This document shows, piece by piece, positions 17,045 to 25,261 of a stretch of DNA of 34,060 bases (its first letter is position 1; each line of letters opens with the position of its first letter). This stretch comes from DASSSY01 sp035708205. Its GTDB lineage: Bacteria > Bacteroidota > Bacteroidia > Chitinophagales > Chitinophagaceae. The notes beneath the pieces are model-generated. The model was not told where the DNA came from, searched no databases, and saw only the letters and a program-made list of their open reading frames with translations. Position numbers and translations under genes: made by a program. Location: NCBI GenBank assembly GCA_035708205.1, contig DASSSY010000005.1:1-34060 (forward strand). The letters are read 5' to 3'.

Positions 17045-17599
17045 TTACTTACCGGCGGTTTTACCAGCCTTACGACGAACGACCTCGCCAACAAAACGAA
17101 CACCCTTACCCTTATACGGTTCTGGTTTACGCAGGCTCCTGATCTTAGCCGCAACCTGCCCGATCAGCTGTTTGTCGATAGACTCTAAAGTTACGACAGG
17201 GGCTTTACCTTTTTCCATCTTGGCTTCAGCTTTTACTTCTGCAGGCAATTCAACGATAATGTTATGCGAATAGCCCAAGGACAGGTCCAGCTGCTGCCCT
17301 GAAACGGCCGCACGATAACCCACACCCACTAACTCAAGCTCTTTTTTGTAACCATTGGTTACGCCTTCCACCATATTGGCAATCAGCGCGCGGGAAAGAC
17401 CATGCAGGGCACGGTGGCGAATCTGTTCAGTTGGGCGGGTCAGGACGATATGGCCATCCTTTTCTTCAACTTTGATATCCTTGTCGATCTTTTCAGATAA
17501 AACGCCTTTAGGGCCTTTTACTGTAACAATATTTTCTTTATCAATGCTTACGGAAATCTTGTCTGTAAGCTTAATCGGATTTTTCCCTATACGAGACAT
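17045..17599 (-). CDS. rplF: 50S ribosomal protein L6
   Basis: The 184-aa protein begins MSRIGKNPIKLTDKISVSID and has two copies of the L6 alpha/beta fold. The C-terminal signature KPEPYKGKGVRFVGEVVRRK is the rRNA-binding region near the sarcin-ricin loop and factor-binding site. Gaps of 124 nt before it and 174 nt after it are unusually wide for this cluster. A short hairpin precedes the start. Confidence 0.97.
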   Translation of the reverse strand: MSRIGKNPIKLTDKISVSIDKENIVTVKGPKGVLSEKIDKDIKVEEKDGHIVLTRPTEQIRHRALHGLSRALIANMVEGVTNGYKKELELVGVGYRAAVSGQQLDLSLGYSHNIIVELPAEVKAEAKMEKGKAPVVTLESIDKQLIGQVAAKIRSLRKPEPYKGKGVRFVGEVVRRKAGKTAGK

Positions 17600-17628
17600 A
17601 GTAAAAAGTTTCTTTGTTTTAATAAAAT

Positions 17629-17643
17629 CCCTGATCTTCAGGG
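17629..17643 (-). promoter_or_regulatory. Short hairpin in the rplF leader
   Basis: CCCTGA (17629-17634) pairs with TCAGGG (17638-17643) around a 3-nt loop. On the minus strand it is followed by ATTTTATT and lies about 30 nt before the rplF ATG. A second, longer-range 7-bp repeat (AATGTTC / GAACATT) lies just upstream. It could be a weak attenuator or a protein-binding leader, but the stem is short. Confidence 0.3.
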
Positions 17644-17723
17644 CATGAAGAATGTTCCTTAAGTGTTCAGTTCAGTATAGGAAAAACTTAGATGATCAAA
17701 AAGAACATTGAGAATAATAAATA

Positions 17724-18122
17724 TTACCAAATATTACACAAAACCTCTCCGCCGATATTATCAGCACGGGCCTCCTTGTCGGTCATTACCCCACGGGAAG
17801 TGGAGATAATGGAAACCCCCAAACCATTCTTAACCTTTTTCAGCTCAGAAGGCTTGGCATACTGCCGAAGGCCGGGGCGGCTTACCCTTTCCAAGGAGCG
17901 GATAGCTGGTTCCTTAGTTTCAGCATCATACTTCAATGCAATCTTAATCAGCCCCTGCTTATTATCTTCTTCAAATTTGTATTTCAGGATATAACCTTTT
18001 TCATACAGGATCTCAGTGATTTTCTTCTTCAGGTTAGAAGACGGAATTTCAACAATACGATGACGCGCCATTTGGGCGTTTCTAAGACGGGTAAGATAAT
18101 CTGCTATAGGATCGGTTACCAT
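17724..18122 (-). CDS. rpsH: 30S ribosomal protein S8
   Basis: S8 is a primary 16S rRNA-binding protein of the small subunit, and in enterobacteria it also represses the spc operon by binding mRNA. The 132-aa protein has DPIADYLTRLRNAQMARH at the N-terminus and the C-terminal signature GLGVSIISTSRGVMTDKEAR. The protein is complete. It is encoded 110 nt after rpsN; no clear copy of the E. coli S8 mRNA site was recognised. Confidence 0.97.
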   Translation of the reverse strand: MVTDPIADYLTRLRNAQMARHRIVEIPSSNLKKKITEILYEKGYILKYKFEEDNKQGLIKIALKYDAETKEPAIRSLERVSRPGLRQYAKPSELKKVKNGLGVSIISTSRGVMTDKEARADNIGGEVLCNIW

Positions 18123-18232
18123 TTATATTAATTTTAATGATGATGAATTGGTAGGAGTTATCAAAGACTCATTGATCTTTCTACCTAATTATTTTTCTTT
18201 TGGCGGAGATGACCGGCATAACCAAGCCAACC

Positions 18233-18502
18233 TTACCAGGAAGCTTTCTTAACGCCGGGTAATTTCCCATCCAGGGCCATATCGCGGAACATATTACGGC
18301 AGATACCGAACTGACGCATGTAGCCCTTGGGGCGACCTGAAATTTGACAACGGTTATGCAATCTAACAGGAGAAGCATTACGCGGTAGTTTGTCCAAAGC
18401 TTCATAATCGCCGGCAGCTTTCAGGGCGGCTCTTTTTTCCGCGTATTTTTCTACCATCTTAATGCGCTTCCGCTGACGAACTTCTACTGATTTCCTAGCC
18501 AT
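18233..18502 (-). CDS. rpsN: 30S ribosomal protein S14 (long, zinc-independent type)
   Basis: This 89-aa protein carries RLHNRCQISGRPKGYMRQFG near the C-terminus, the S14 signature next to the head of the small subunit. It is the long form and lacks the two CxxC pairs of the short zinc-binding form. It starts 6 nt after the rplE stop codon, so the two are probably translationally coupled. Confidence 0.96.
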   Translation of the reverse strand: MARKSVEVRQRKRIKMVEKYAEKRAALKAAGDYEALDKLPRNASPVRLHNRCQISGRPKGYMRQFGICRNMFRDMALDGKLPGVKKASW

Positions 18503-18508
18503 AATATT

Positions 18509-19084
18509 TTAGTTATTTTCTTTATTAATGTTTTTAAAAGGCAACCCAAGCTCTTTCAATAATTCATAGGCTTCCTCATTAGTACGGGCCGTAGTGACAA
18601 AGGTAATATCCATGCCGCCTATCTTATTGACCTTATCAATGTTGATCTCAGGGTATATGATCTGTTCGGTAATACCGAAAGTATAATTACCCCGGCCATC
18701 AAAAGACTTATCATTAATCCCTTTAAAATCACGGACACGGGGTAAAGAAACCGAGATCAGGCGATCCAGGTATTCGTACATCTTATTACCGCGCAAGGTT
18801 ACGCGACAGCCGATAGGCATATGTTTCCGCAACTTAAAGTTAGAAACGTCCTTTTTGGACAAGGTCGGAACGGCTTTCTGACCGGTAACCGCAGTCATTT
18901 CCTTAACCGCATCATCCACCAATTTCTTGTCGGCAACAGCACCCTTAACGCCATGGTTCAGGCAGATTTTAACCAAACGCGGTACCTGCATTACCGTTTT
19001 GTATTCAAATTTTTTAACCAATGCAGGAACGACTTCTTCTTTATATTTAGTCTGAAGACGCGGGGTATAAGATAGTGTACTCAT
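18509..19084 (-). CDS. rplE: 50S ribosomal protein L5
   Basis: L5 binds 5S rRNA and contacts the P-site tRNA at the central protuberance. The 191-aa protein has the expected NHGVKGAVADKKLVDDAVKE region, KMYEYLDRLISVSLPRVRDF and the C-terminal INIDKVNKIGGMDITFVTTA. Its ATG overlaps the rplX stop by one base (TAATG), which suggests translational coupling. Confidence 0.97.
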   Translation of the reverse strand: MSTLSYTPRLQTKYKEEVVPALVKKFEYKTVMQVPRLVKICLNHGVKGAVADKKLVDDAVKEMTAVTGQKAVPTLSKKDVSNFKLRKHMPIGCRVTLRGNKMYEYLDRLISVSLPRVRDFKGINDKSFDGRGNYTFGITEQIIYPEINIDKVNKIGGMDITFVTTARTNEEAYELLKELGLPFKNINKENN

Positions 19085-19422
19085 TATTTAATTTCTTGAC
19101 CTGTTTTTTTAGAAATACGGATTGTTTTCCCGTCTTTTCTTTCGCGACGGATACGAGCCGGGGCTTTTGCCTTGGCATCCCAAAGCTGTACATTGGAAAT
19201 ATGAACAGGAGCCTCAATCTTTACAATCCCGCCCTGGGGATTCTGAGCAGTCGGCTTCATGTGTTTGGTAATAATGTTTACCCCTTCCACCAAAACACGG
19301 CTTTTAGTCGGATATACAGCTAATACCTGGTGGGGAGTGGTCAGGTTCTTGTCGTTTCCGGCAATGACCACCACGTGATCTCCCTTCTTGATATTAAATT
19401 TTGGACTGAATCGATTTTTCAT
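19084..19422 (-). CDS. rplX: 50S ribosomal protein L24
   Basis: The 112-aa protein has a KOW-type motif at the N-terminus (KKGDHVVVIAGNDK) and the conserved VEGVNIITKHMKPTAQNPQG. L24 is an assembly initiator near the polypeptide exit tunnel. It precedes rplE with a one-base overlap. A strong -7-like box lies about 37-44 nt before its ATG. Confidence 0.97.
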   Translation of the reverse strand: MKNRFSPKFNIKKGDHVVVIAGNDKNLTTPHQVLAVYPTKSRVLVEGVNIITKHMKPTAQNPQGGIVKIEAPVHISNVQLWDAKAKAPARIRRERKDGKTIRISKKTGQEIK

Positions 19423-19458
19423 TGCTTAAATTTCTTATGCCGCTATTCAAACGGGCGG

Positions 19459-19466
19459 CAAAGGTA
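19459..19466 (-). promoter_or_regulatory. Possible internal promoter (-7 box) before rplX
   Basis: On the minus strand this is TACCTTTG, identical to the -7 box of the rpsJ promoter, and about 37 nt upstream of the rplX ATG. A -33 TTTG is not seen at the usual distance; only AT-rich TTTTAT lies 22 nt further upstream. It may be an internal start for the rplX-secY half of the cluster, or chance. Confidence 0.35.
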
Positions 19467-19484
19467 CATAATTATTTTGATATC

Positions 19485-19853
19485 CTATAAAACTTCCGGT
19501 GCAAGGGAAACAATTTTCATGTGACCCTTATCGCGAAGCTCACGGGCAACCGGCCCGAAAATACGGGTTCCGCGGGGGTCGCCGGCATTGTTCAATAAGA
19601 CAACGGCATTGTCATCAAAATTGATATAAGATCCGTCCTTTCTGCGTAATTTATTCTTTGTACGAACAATAACAGCTTTACTTACGGTTCCTTTTTTAAC
19701 GCCCGCAGCGGGGATAGCATCCTTAACCGTTACGACGATGATGTCGCCGATACCGGCAAAATGTTGACCACTATTGCCAAGGACACGGATACACAGCACC
19801 TCTTTGGCGCCACTATTATCTGCTACGTTCAGCCTGGATTCCTGTTGTATCAT
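19485..19853 (-). CDS. rplN: 50S ribosomal protein L14
   Basis: The 122-aa protein starts MIQQESRLNVADNSGAKEVL and ends with the conserved FGPVARELRDKGHMKIVSLA. L14 forms an inter-subunit bridge and is the binding site of the silencing factor RsfS in bacteria. Length is exactly typical. It is followed by a 62-nt gap that holds a -7-like box and a GC hairpin. Confidence 0.98.
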   Translation of the reverse strand: MIQQESRLNVADNSGAKEVLCIRVLGNSGQHFAGIGDIIVVTVKDAIPAAGVKKGTVSKAVIVRTKNKLRRKDGSYINFDDNAVVLLNNAGDPRGTRIFGPVARELRDKGHMKIVSLAPEVL

Positions 19854-19940
19854 TTTATTCTTATTTATGGCGACAACCGTCGCTAATCTTTTTAGATATT
19901 CAATTTCAACTTACCGGGAAAGTATATCCGGCGAGGAAAA

Positions 19941-20201
19941 TTATTTTGCTTTTTCGATAATTTCCACCAAACGCCAGCGTTTTGTTTTGCTCAACGGCCG
20001 GGTTTCCATGATGCGCACCGTATCTCCTATGCCGCATTGATTCGTTTCGTCATGAGCATGGAATTTAGTGGTTTTCTTCAGGAATTTACCATAGATCGGG
20101 TGTTTTACTTTACGTTCAACCGCTACCGTAATGGTCTTATCCATTTTATCACTGGTAACAAGGCCGATACGGCTTTTCCTTATTTTTCTTTCTACTGACA
20201 T
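19941..20201 (-). CDS. rpsQ: 30S ribosomal protein S17
   Basis: The 86-aa OB-fold protein contains RKSRIGLVTSDKMDKTITVA and the conserved GDTVRIMETRPLSKTKRWRL. S17 is a primary 16S rRNA binder of the small subunit. It lies 24 nt after rpmC, the shortest regular gap in the first half of the cluster. Confidence 0.97.
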   Translation of the reverse strand: MSVERKIRKSRIGLVTSDKMDKTITVAVERKVKHPIYGKFLKKTTKFHAHDETNQCGIGDTVRIMETRPLSKTKRWRLVEIIEKAK

Positions 20202-20225
20202 GTTCAGAAATTAATTAATTTAAAA

Positions 20226-20441
20226 TTAAGATGCTAAGGCCCTTTTGCGCTCTTCGGTTTTCAGGCGTGCAATTTGACGACGGGTAGCACGGATCGTCAT
20301 CGGGTTTTCTATCGGATTGACCGCATGCGCAAATTTCATCTTCTTCAGGCGTAACTCGGCCTCTTCGATATGATCCATCAAGGCTTCATCGCTCATACTA
20401 CGGTAATCTTCCAACTGATTTGCTTTATTTGACTTTGCCAT
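20226..20441 (-). CDS. rpmC: 50S ribosomal protein L29
   Basis: The 71-aa helical hairpin protein has RSMSDEALMDHIEEAELRLK and ends with RATRRQIARLKTEERKRA. L29 sits at the tunnel exit next to L23, where SRP and trigger factor dock. It has a short N-terminal extension (MAKSNKANQLE) compared with shorter homologues. An 89-nt gap separates it from rplP. Confidence 0.95.
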   Translation of the reverse strand: MAKSNKANQLEDYRSMSDEALMDHIEEAELRLKKMKFAHAVNPIENPMTIRATRRQIARLKTEERKRALAS

Positions 20442-20530
20442 TTTTAATGGTATTAAATTGATGAGTTAATCGGGCGGCCTTAAATATCTATTCCGGTCTT
20501 AAGGGCGCTACCGTTAATTATCTTTATGAA

Positions 20531-20956
20531 TTAAACACCGGGGTTATAGTCCCTGCGTACAACAAATTTCGTTTTAATCGGCAACTTCTGCGCGGCCAGC
20601 TCAAAGGCTTCCCGAGCCACCTCCATCGGTACGCCTTCCGCTTCAAACAGGATATGTCCGGGCTTAATTACCGCAGCCCAATATTCCAGGTTACCTTTAC
20701 CTTTACCCATACGCACTTCGGCAGGTTTTTTGGTAATAGGTTTATCCGGGAAAATGCGGATCCACACGTTACCTTCACGTTTCATGTGGCGGGTCAAGGC
20801 CTGACGGGCAGCTTCTATCTGACGATTATTTAACCAAACGGGTTCCAAAGCTTTTAAACCGAAAGAACCGAAGGCTACGGTCGCCCCTCTCTGGGCATTA
20901 CCACGAATACGACCTTTATGTTGCTTACGATGTTTTGTTCTTTTTGGCTGTAACAT
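20531..20956 (-). CDS. rplP: 50S ribosomal protein L16
   Basis: The 141-aa protein starts MLQPKRTKHRKQHKGRIRG and carries VWIRIFPDKPITKKPAEVRM and GKGKGNLEYWAAVIKPGHIL, both L16 signatures. L16 organises the A-site and CCA-end region of the peptidyl transferase centre. The start and length are normal. Confidence 0.98.
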   Translation of the reverse strand: MLQPKRTKHRKQHKGRIRGNAQRGATVAFGSFGLKALEPVWLNNRQIEAARQALTRHMKREGNVWIRIFPDKPITKKPAEVRMGKGKGNLEYWAAVIKPGHILFEAEGVPMEVAREAFELAAQKLPIKTKFVVRRDYNPGV

Positions 20957-21014
20957 TTCTTTCTATTTTAAAACCGGCCATCGGCCAATTATGCTGTTGT
21001 TCTAATTACTGTTC

Positions 21015-21803
21015 TTAGTTTCTTTTACCGCCGCCCCGGTTATTATTACCACGGCCACTGCCACGCCTTGCTCCACCGTCGGCACGATGCCCGCCGCCAC
21101 GGTTATTATCACCGCCTATGCTGCCGCGACGATCAGAAGCGCCGCTGTTGAAATTAGGGTTCAGATCACGTTTACCCAATACTTCGCCTTTACAGATCCA
21201 CACTTTCAGACCGATTTTTCCATAAACGGTCATCGCGTAAACAGAGGCGTAATCAATATCCATACGGAAAGTGTGCAAAGGCGTCCGGCCTTGCTTAATT
21301 TCTTCACTACGGGCAATTTCAGCGCCACCCAAACGACCACTTGCTTTGATCTTAACGCCTTCTGCTCCCATACGCATAGCCGTTGCGATCGCCATTTTAA
21401 TGGCACGCTTGTAATTGACACGGCCTTCAATCTGGCGGGCAATGGACTCCCCTACGATCTGAGCATCCAGCTCAGGACGGCGAATTTCCATAATATTGAT
21501 CTGTACATCAGCATTACCGGTCAGCTTCTTCAATTCCTCTTTGATACGGTCAACTTCCTGGCCGCCTTTTCCTATGATAATACCGGGCTTTGAGGTGTGG
21601 ATAGTGACGATTAAACGACCTAATGTGCGCTCAATAACAATACGGGCAACCCCGCCTTTAGAAATACGCGCGTTCAGATAGGTGCGGATTTTATGATCTT
21701 CAACAACTTTCCCGCCGAAATCTTTGGTGTTGCTGAACCACATGGAATCCCATCCACGAATAATACCTAACCGGTTACCAATAGGATTTGCTTTTTGACC
21801 CAT
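21015..21803 (-). CDS. rpsC: 30S ribosomal protein S3 with Gly/Arg/Asn-rich C-terminal tail
   Basis: S3 lines the mRNA entry tunnel and has mRNA helicase activity with S4 and S5. The N-terminal KH domain shows the GxxG loop in KPGIIIGKGGQEVDRIKEEL, and the C-terminal domain has KASGRLGGAEIARSEEIKQG and GKIGLKVWICKGEVL. The last 42 residues (221-262) form a low-complexity tail rich in Gly, Arg and Asn, with RGG-like units (NNRGGGHR, ARRGSGRGNNNRGGG). Bacteroidota S3 proteins often have extended tails; this one could contact RNA, which is inference. Confidence 0.97.
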   Translation of the reverse strand: MGQKANPIGNRLGIIRGWDSMWFSNTKDFGGKVVEDHKIRTYLNARISKGGVARIVIERTLGRLIVTIHTSKPGIIIGKGGQEVDRIKEELKKLTGNADVQINIMEIRRPELDAQIVGESIARQIEGRVNYKRAIKMAIATAMRMGAEGVKIKASGRLGGAEIARSEEIKQGRTPLHTFRMDIDYASVYAMTVYGKIGLKVWICKGEVLGKRDLNPNFNSGASDRRGSIGGDNNRGGGHRADGGARRGSGRGNNNRGGGKRN

Positions 21804-21819
21804 ATTCTTTAATTTGTAA

Positions 21820-21851
21820 ATTAGCCAATGTTCATATTAGCCAATGTTCGT
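21820..21851. repeat. 16-bp tandem duplication in the rplV-rpsC gap
   Basis: ATTAGCCAATGTTC occurs at 21820-21833 and again at 21836-21849, giving two 16-bp units that differ at one base (AT versus GT at the unit end). It lies in the 97-nt gap upstream of the rpsC start. It is probably a slippage duplication; no function is recognised. Confidence 0.8.
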
Positions 21852-21900
21852 TTTATGTAAGTCAATCCTGAACTTGTTCATTCAGAAACTGACAAATTTG

Positions 21901-22248
21901 CTAATTATTTTTTGAATCTACAATGATAGTAACATGATTGCTGCGTTTGCGCACACGATAGGCACGTCCCTGGGGGGCGGGCAACATTCTCTTGAGCATC
22001 CGTCCGCCATCAACCATGATCGTTTTTACATACAAGTTAGCTTCGGCAACATCCGCCCCATCATTTTTCTGTTTCCAGTTGTCAATAGCGCTTAATAATA
22101 ATTTCTCCAACGCCACTGAAGGATGTTTAGTGCTGAACTTTAAAGTATTTAAAGCTTTTTCTACTTCCATACCACGAATCAAATCCGCCAACAAGCGCAT
22201 TTTCCTGGGCGAGGTAGGATGATTTCTTAAACGAGCTATAGCTTCCAT
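21901..22248 (-). CDS. rplV: 50S ribosomal protein L22
   Basis: The 115-aa protein has the N-terminal RNHPTSPRKMRLLADLIRGM and the extended beta-hairpin region ending RMLPAPQGRAYRVRKRSNHV. That hairpin lines the peptide exit tunnel and is the site of macrolide-related changes in other bacteria. No deletion is visible in it. Gene order is canonical. Confidence 0.97.
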   Translation of the reverse strand: MEAIARLRNHPTSPRKMRLLADLIRGMEVEKALNTLKFSTKHPSVALEKLLLSAIDNWKQKNDGADVAEANLYVKTIMVDGGRMLKRMLPAPQGRAYRVRKRSNHVTIIVDSKNN

Positions 22249-22309
22249 TTTCTTAATTTGATAATTTGATGTTTCGGCAATTAAATAACCTTTGTTTAGT
22301 TTTTAAGCC

Positions 22310-22579
22310 TTATTTTTTAGCACCGGCGTGCCCTTTAAAGTTACGCGTTGGCGCAAATTCACCTAATTTATGGCCTACCATATATTCGGTTACATAGACC
22401 GGGATAAACTTGTTACCGTTATGAACGGCAAAGGTGTGCCCCACAAAGTCGGGCGTAATGGTAGAGCGACGGCTCCAGGTTTTCACTACGGTTTTCTTCC
22501 CGCCGCCTTCATTCATCTTCAAAACTTTCTCCTCAAGGTTGTGGTCCACATAAGGACCTTTTTTAATTGAACGACCCAT
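22310..22579 (-). CDS. rpsS: 30S ribosomal protein S19
   Basis: The 89-aa protein begins MGRSIKKGPYVDHNLEEKVL and has RRSTITPDFVGHTFAVHNG and YMVGHKLGEFAPTRNFKGHA, all S19 signatures. S19 sits in the head of the small subunit with S13 and forms bridges to the large subunit. Length is normal. Confidence 0.97.
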   Translation of the reverse strand: MGRSIKKGPYVDHNLEEKVLKMNEGGGKKTVVKTWSRRSTITPDFVGHTFAVHNGNKFIPVYVTEYMVGHKLGEFAPTRNFKGHAGAKK

Positions 22580-22642
22580 ATTATTTTAAATGGTTTGATG
22601 ATTTGATTCCGGCATTCCGGAGCCCATTTTATCGGTTAATTA

Positions 22643-23479
22643 TTAATTAAGTTTCTTTCCGTTCCTGCGTTGAATAATCAGATGATTAGAAGCTTTGGTA
22701 CGGCTACGGGTAATTTCACCTTTAGCATATTTACCGGTACGGCTGCGCGGGTGTCCGCCCGAAGCTTTACCTTCACCACCACCCATTGGGTGGTCTACAG
22801 GGTTCATGGCCACACCACGAACGCGGGGACGAATACCTTTCCAGCGGGAACGGCCGGCCTTTCCCCGGGATTCCAAAGCATGATCGCTGTTGGAAACGAT
22901 ACCAACGGTAGCCATGCAGGTGTTTAAAACTTTACGCAACTCACCTGACGGCATTTTCAAAACAGCGTATTTTTCCTCTTTAGCATTCAGCTGGGCGTAA
23001 GTACCGGCAGAACGGGCCATAGCCCCACCTTTACCGGGCTGCAGCTCGATATTGTGAATAACGGTACCCAAGGGCATGTTCTTCAATAATAAGGCATTCC
23101 CAGGCTCCGGGCTTACGCCGTCGCCACTGATCACTTTAGCCCCGACCTCAAGTCCCTGAGGAGCCAGAATATAGCGCTTTTCCCCGTCAGCATAAGCCAA
23201 TAAAGCGATAAACGCACTTCTGTTCGGATCGTATTCAATAGTCTTAACCGTTGCCGGAATATCTTTCTTGTTACGCTTAAAATCAATGATACGATAATGA
23301 TGTTTATGGCCACCGCCTTTATAACGCATGGTCCTGTGCCCCTGGGCGTTTCTTCCGGCAATACTTTTTTGGGGAGCCAGTAAGCTTTTTTCAGGTTTAT
23401 CAGTCGTAATTTCAGCAAAGGCGTTTCCTACTCTCCAGCGAGTGCCCGCGGTGGTAGGTTTATATTTACGTAAAGCCAT
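22643..23479 (-). CDS. rplB: 50S ribosomal protein L2
   Basis: L2 is one of the most conserved large-subunit proteins and is needed for subunit association and peptidyl transfer. The 278-aa product has the N-terminal LRKYKPTTAGTRWR, the GRNAQGHRTMRYKGGGHKHH block and the C-terminal AMNPVDHPMGGGEGKASGGH with the conserved His. Length and order are normal. Confidence 0.98.
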   Translation of the reverse strand: MALRKYKPTTAGTRWRVGNAFAEITTDKPEKSLLAPQKSIAGRNAQGHRTMRYKGGGHKHHYRIIDFKRNKKDIPATVKTIEYDPNRSAFIALLAYADGEKRYILAPQGLEVGAKVISGDGVSPEPGNALLLKNMPLGTVIHNIELQPGKGGAMARSAGTYAQLNAKEEKYAVLKMPSGELRKVLNTCMATVGIVSNSDHALESRGKAGRSRWKGIRPRVRGVAMNPVDHPMGGGEGKASGGHPRSRTGKYAKGEITRSRTKASNHLIIQRRNGKKLN

Positions 23480-23541
23480 TTTTTACTTCTTATTTTTTGA
23501 ATTAAATATCTTAAACAAATCAACCGGTCTTTGCCGGTATC

Positions 23542-23838
23542 TTAGAACGCGAATAAATCAATATTATCTCCTTCGGCTAAGGAAACGATAGCCTTTTTAT
23601 AAGAAGGTTTCCGTCCTTTTACTAAGCCGGCTTTGGTAAATCGGCTTTTATTCTTTGCCGGAACGATTGAGGTGCGCACATCCAAAACCTTAACATTATA
23701 AAATTCTTCTACGGCCTGTTTAATTTCCAGCTTGTTCGCACGTTTGTCCACAACGAAAGTGTAACGATTTTCTTTTTCCATCTGGCCGTTCACCTTTTCC
23801 GTCATTTTTGGACGAACCAATACATCTGAAGTTCTCAT
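23542..23838 (-). CDS. rplW: 50S ribosomal protein L23
   Basis: L23 surrounds the tunnel exit and is the docking site for trigger factor and SRP. The ATG at 23838 gives 98 residues starting MRTSDVLVRPKMTEKVNGQM, the family length. An in-frame ATG at 23877 would add 13 residues that do not look conserved. The motif YTFVVDKRANKLEIKQAVEE is the core fold. A small ACCGG/CCGGT hairpin follows the gene (23523-23538). Confidence 0.95.
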   Translation of the reverse strand: MRTSDVLVRPKMTEKVNGQMEKENRYTFVVDKRANKLEIKQAVEEFYNVKVLDVRTSIVPAKNKSRFTKAGLVKGRKPSYKKAIVSLAEGDNIDLFAF

Positions 23839-23900
23839 TGTTTTATTTTTAAAACCGGCAATACTGCCCGTTAGCATTTAAAATTTATCTGTTTTGACGC

Positions 23901-24539
23901 TTAGGCATCCACTAAATCTTCGTTTTCGGTAAAGATCTTTGCAGCACTTTCGGTCAGGAGCAATTTATGCGCATTCAGAATATCGTAAGTATTCATGTCG
24001 CTTAATACGGTTTGCTTCACCCTCGGCAGGTTGCGCGCGCTTAAATACAAGTTAGCGTCGTGCTCTAAATTGACCAAAAGCAACTTTGCACCGTTCAGCT
24101 TCAAACTTTCCAGGGAAGCGACTATCGCTTTGGTGCTCGGCTTTTCAATCTGCCAGTCTTCAACAACGACGATATTATTGTCTTTGGCTTTGTAGCTCAA
24201 CGCAGACATCTTGGCCAGGTCTTTCACTTTACGGTTCAGCTTGAACGCATAGCTATGCGGAACGGGACCGTTAACCGCACCACCGCCTTTGTATAACGGG
24301 TTGCGGATGTTACCCTTACGGGAACCACCGGTTCCTTTCTGGCGATGTAATTTACGGCTGGAACCTTTAACTTCCGCACGGGTCTTGGTTTTGTGTGTAC
24401 CCAAACGCTGAGCAGCCTGATATTGTTTTACGGCAAGGTAAATGCAATGATCATTGGGCTCAATGTTGAAAATATCTTCGGGCAATTCTACACTGCGACC
24501 GGTTTTTTCCCCTTTACTATTTAAAACTTCGATTTGCAT
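23901..24539 (-). CDS. rplD: 50S ribosomal protein L4
   Basis: L4 is an early assembly protein whose loop lines the exit tunnel; in enterobacteria it also controls the S10 operon. The ATG at 24539 gives 212 residues starting MQIEVLNSKGEKTGRSVELP. A TTG six codons upstream is in frame but unlikely. The tunnel loop is visible as RKLHRQKGTGGSRKGNIRNP followed by LYKGGGAVNGPVPHSYAF. The C-terminal Rossmann-like domain is complete. Confidence 0.96.
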   Translation of the reverse strand: MQIEVLNSKGEKTGRSVELPEDIFNIEPNDHCIYLAVKQYQAAQRLGTHKTKTRAEVKGSSRKLHRQKGTGGSRKGNIRNPLYKGGGAVNGPVPHSYAFKLNRKVKDLAKMSALSYKAKDNNIVVVEDWQIEKPSTKAIVASLESLKLNGAKLLLVNLEHDANLYLSARNLPRVKQTVLSDMNTYDILNAHKLLLTESAAKIFTENEDLVDA

Positions 24540-24579
24540 TATATTATCATTTAGCAATCAGCATGGATGGCCAAGCTCA

Positions 24580-25200
24580 TTAATTATTTTGAATTAAAAC
24601 AATGGATCCGTTATGCCCGGGAACCGAACCGCTCACCAGGATATAATTTTGTTCCGGAAAGACCTTAACAACGCGCAGCGCTTTAACCTTCACACGATCG
24701 CCCCCCATCTGGCCGGCCATACGCATGCCTTTAAAGACACGGCTTGGATCAGAAGAGGCACCGATAGAACCCGGAGCGCGGCCTCGGTCGTGCTGACCAT
24801 GAGTAGATTCGCCCACACCGGAGAAGCCATGGCGTTTAACAACCCCCTGGAAACCTTTGCCTTTGGAGGTACCAATGACGTTTACTTTTTCGCCTTCGGC
24901 AAAAATGTCGCAGGTAATGGCCTCACCAAGTTGTTTATCTAATGTACTGTTTCTAATTTCTTTGACCACGGCTTTAGCGTCCGTATTTGCTTTGGCGAAA
25001 TGATGCATAAGCGCTTTGGGGGTATTCTTTTCTTTGCGCGTGCCATAAGCAATCTGAAGGGCATCATAACCGTCTGTTTCAACGGTTTTCTTTTGTGTCA
25101 CCACACAGGGACCGGCTTCAATAATGGTACAGGCAACCTGTTTTCCATTAGATTCGAATATGCTGGTCATGCCAATTTTTTTGCCAATAATACCTTTCAT
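24580..25200 (-). CDS. rplC: 50S ribosomal protein L3
   Basis: The 206-aa protein starts MKGIIGKKIGMTSIFESNGK. Its central loop, GTSKGKGFQGVVKRHGFSG, reaches the peptidyl transferase centre; its Gln is the site methylated by PrmB in E. coli. The segment THGQHDRGRAPGSIGASSDP is also typical. The 208-nt gap after rpsJ carries an inverted repeat close to this start. Confidence 0.97.
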   Translation of the reverse strand: MKGIIGKKIGMTSIFESNGKQVACTIIEAGPCVVTQKKTVETDGYDALQIAYGTRKEKNTPKALMHHFAKANTDAKAVVKEIRNSTLDKQLGEAITCDIFAEGEKVNVIGTSKGKGFQGVVKRHGFSGVGESTHGQHDRGRAPGSIGASSDPSRVFKGMRMAGQMGGDRVKVKALRVVKVFPEQNYILVSGSVPGHNGSIVLIQNN

Positions 25201-25217
25201 ACTATTTTAATTTTTCT

Positions 25218-25261
25218 GGCCGAATTTAAATCCGACTTTATTAAGTTATGTTTCTTCGGCC
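25218..25261 (-). promoter_or_regulatory. Inverted repeat in the rpsJ-rplC gap
   Basis: GGCCGAA (25218-25224) pairs with TTCGGCC (25255-25261) around a 30-nt loop, ending about 18 nt before the rplC ATG. The 208-nt gap is the longest in the cluster. A leader element for ribosomal protein feedback is possible, but the stem is short and the E. coli L4-binding leader lies before rpsJ, not here. Confidence 0.35.

Noticed and set aside
21087..21593. 168-codon plus-strand open frame opposite rpsC
   Set aside because: It lies entirely antisense to a clear S3 gene, and its composition reflects the reverse complement of rpsC; no family features or start signals.
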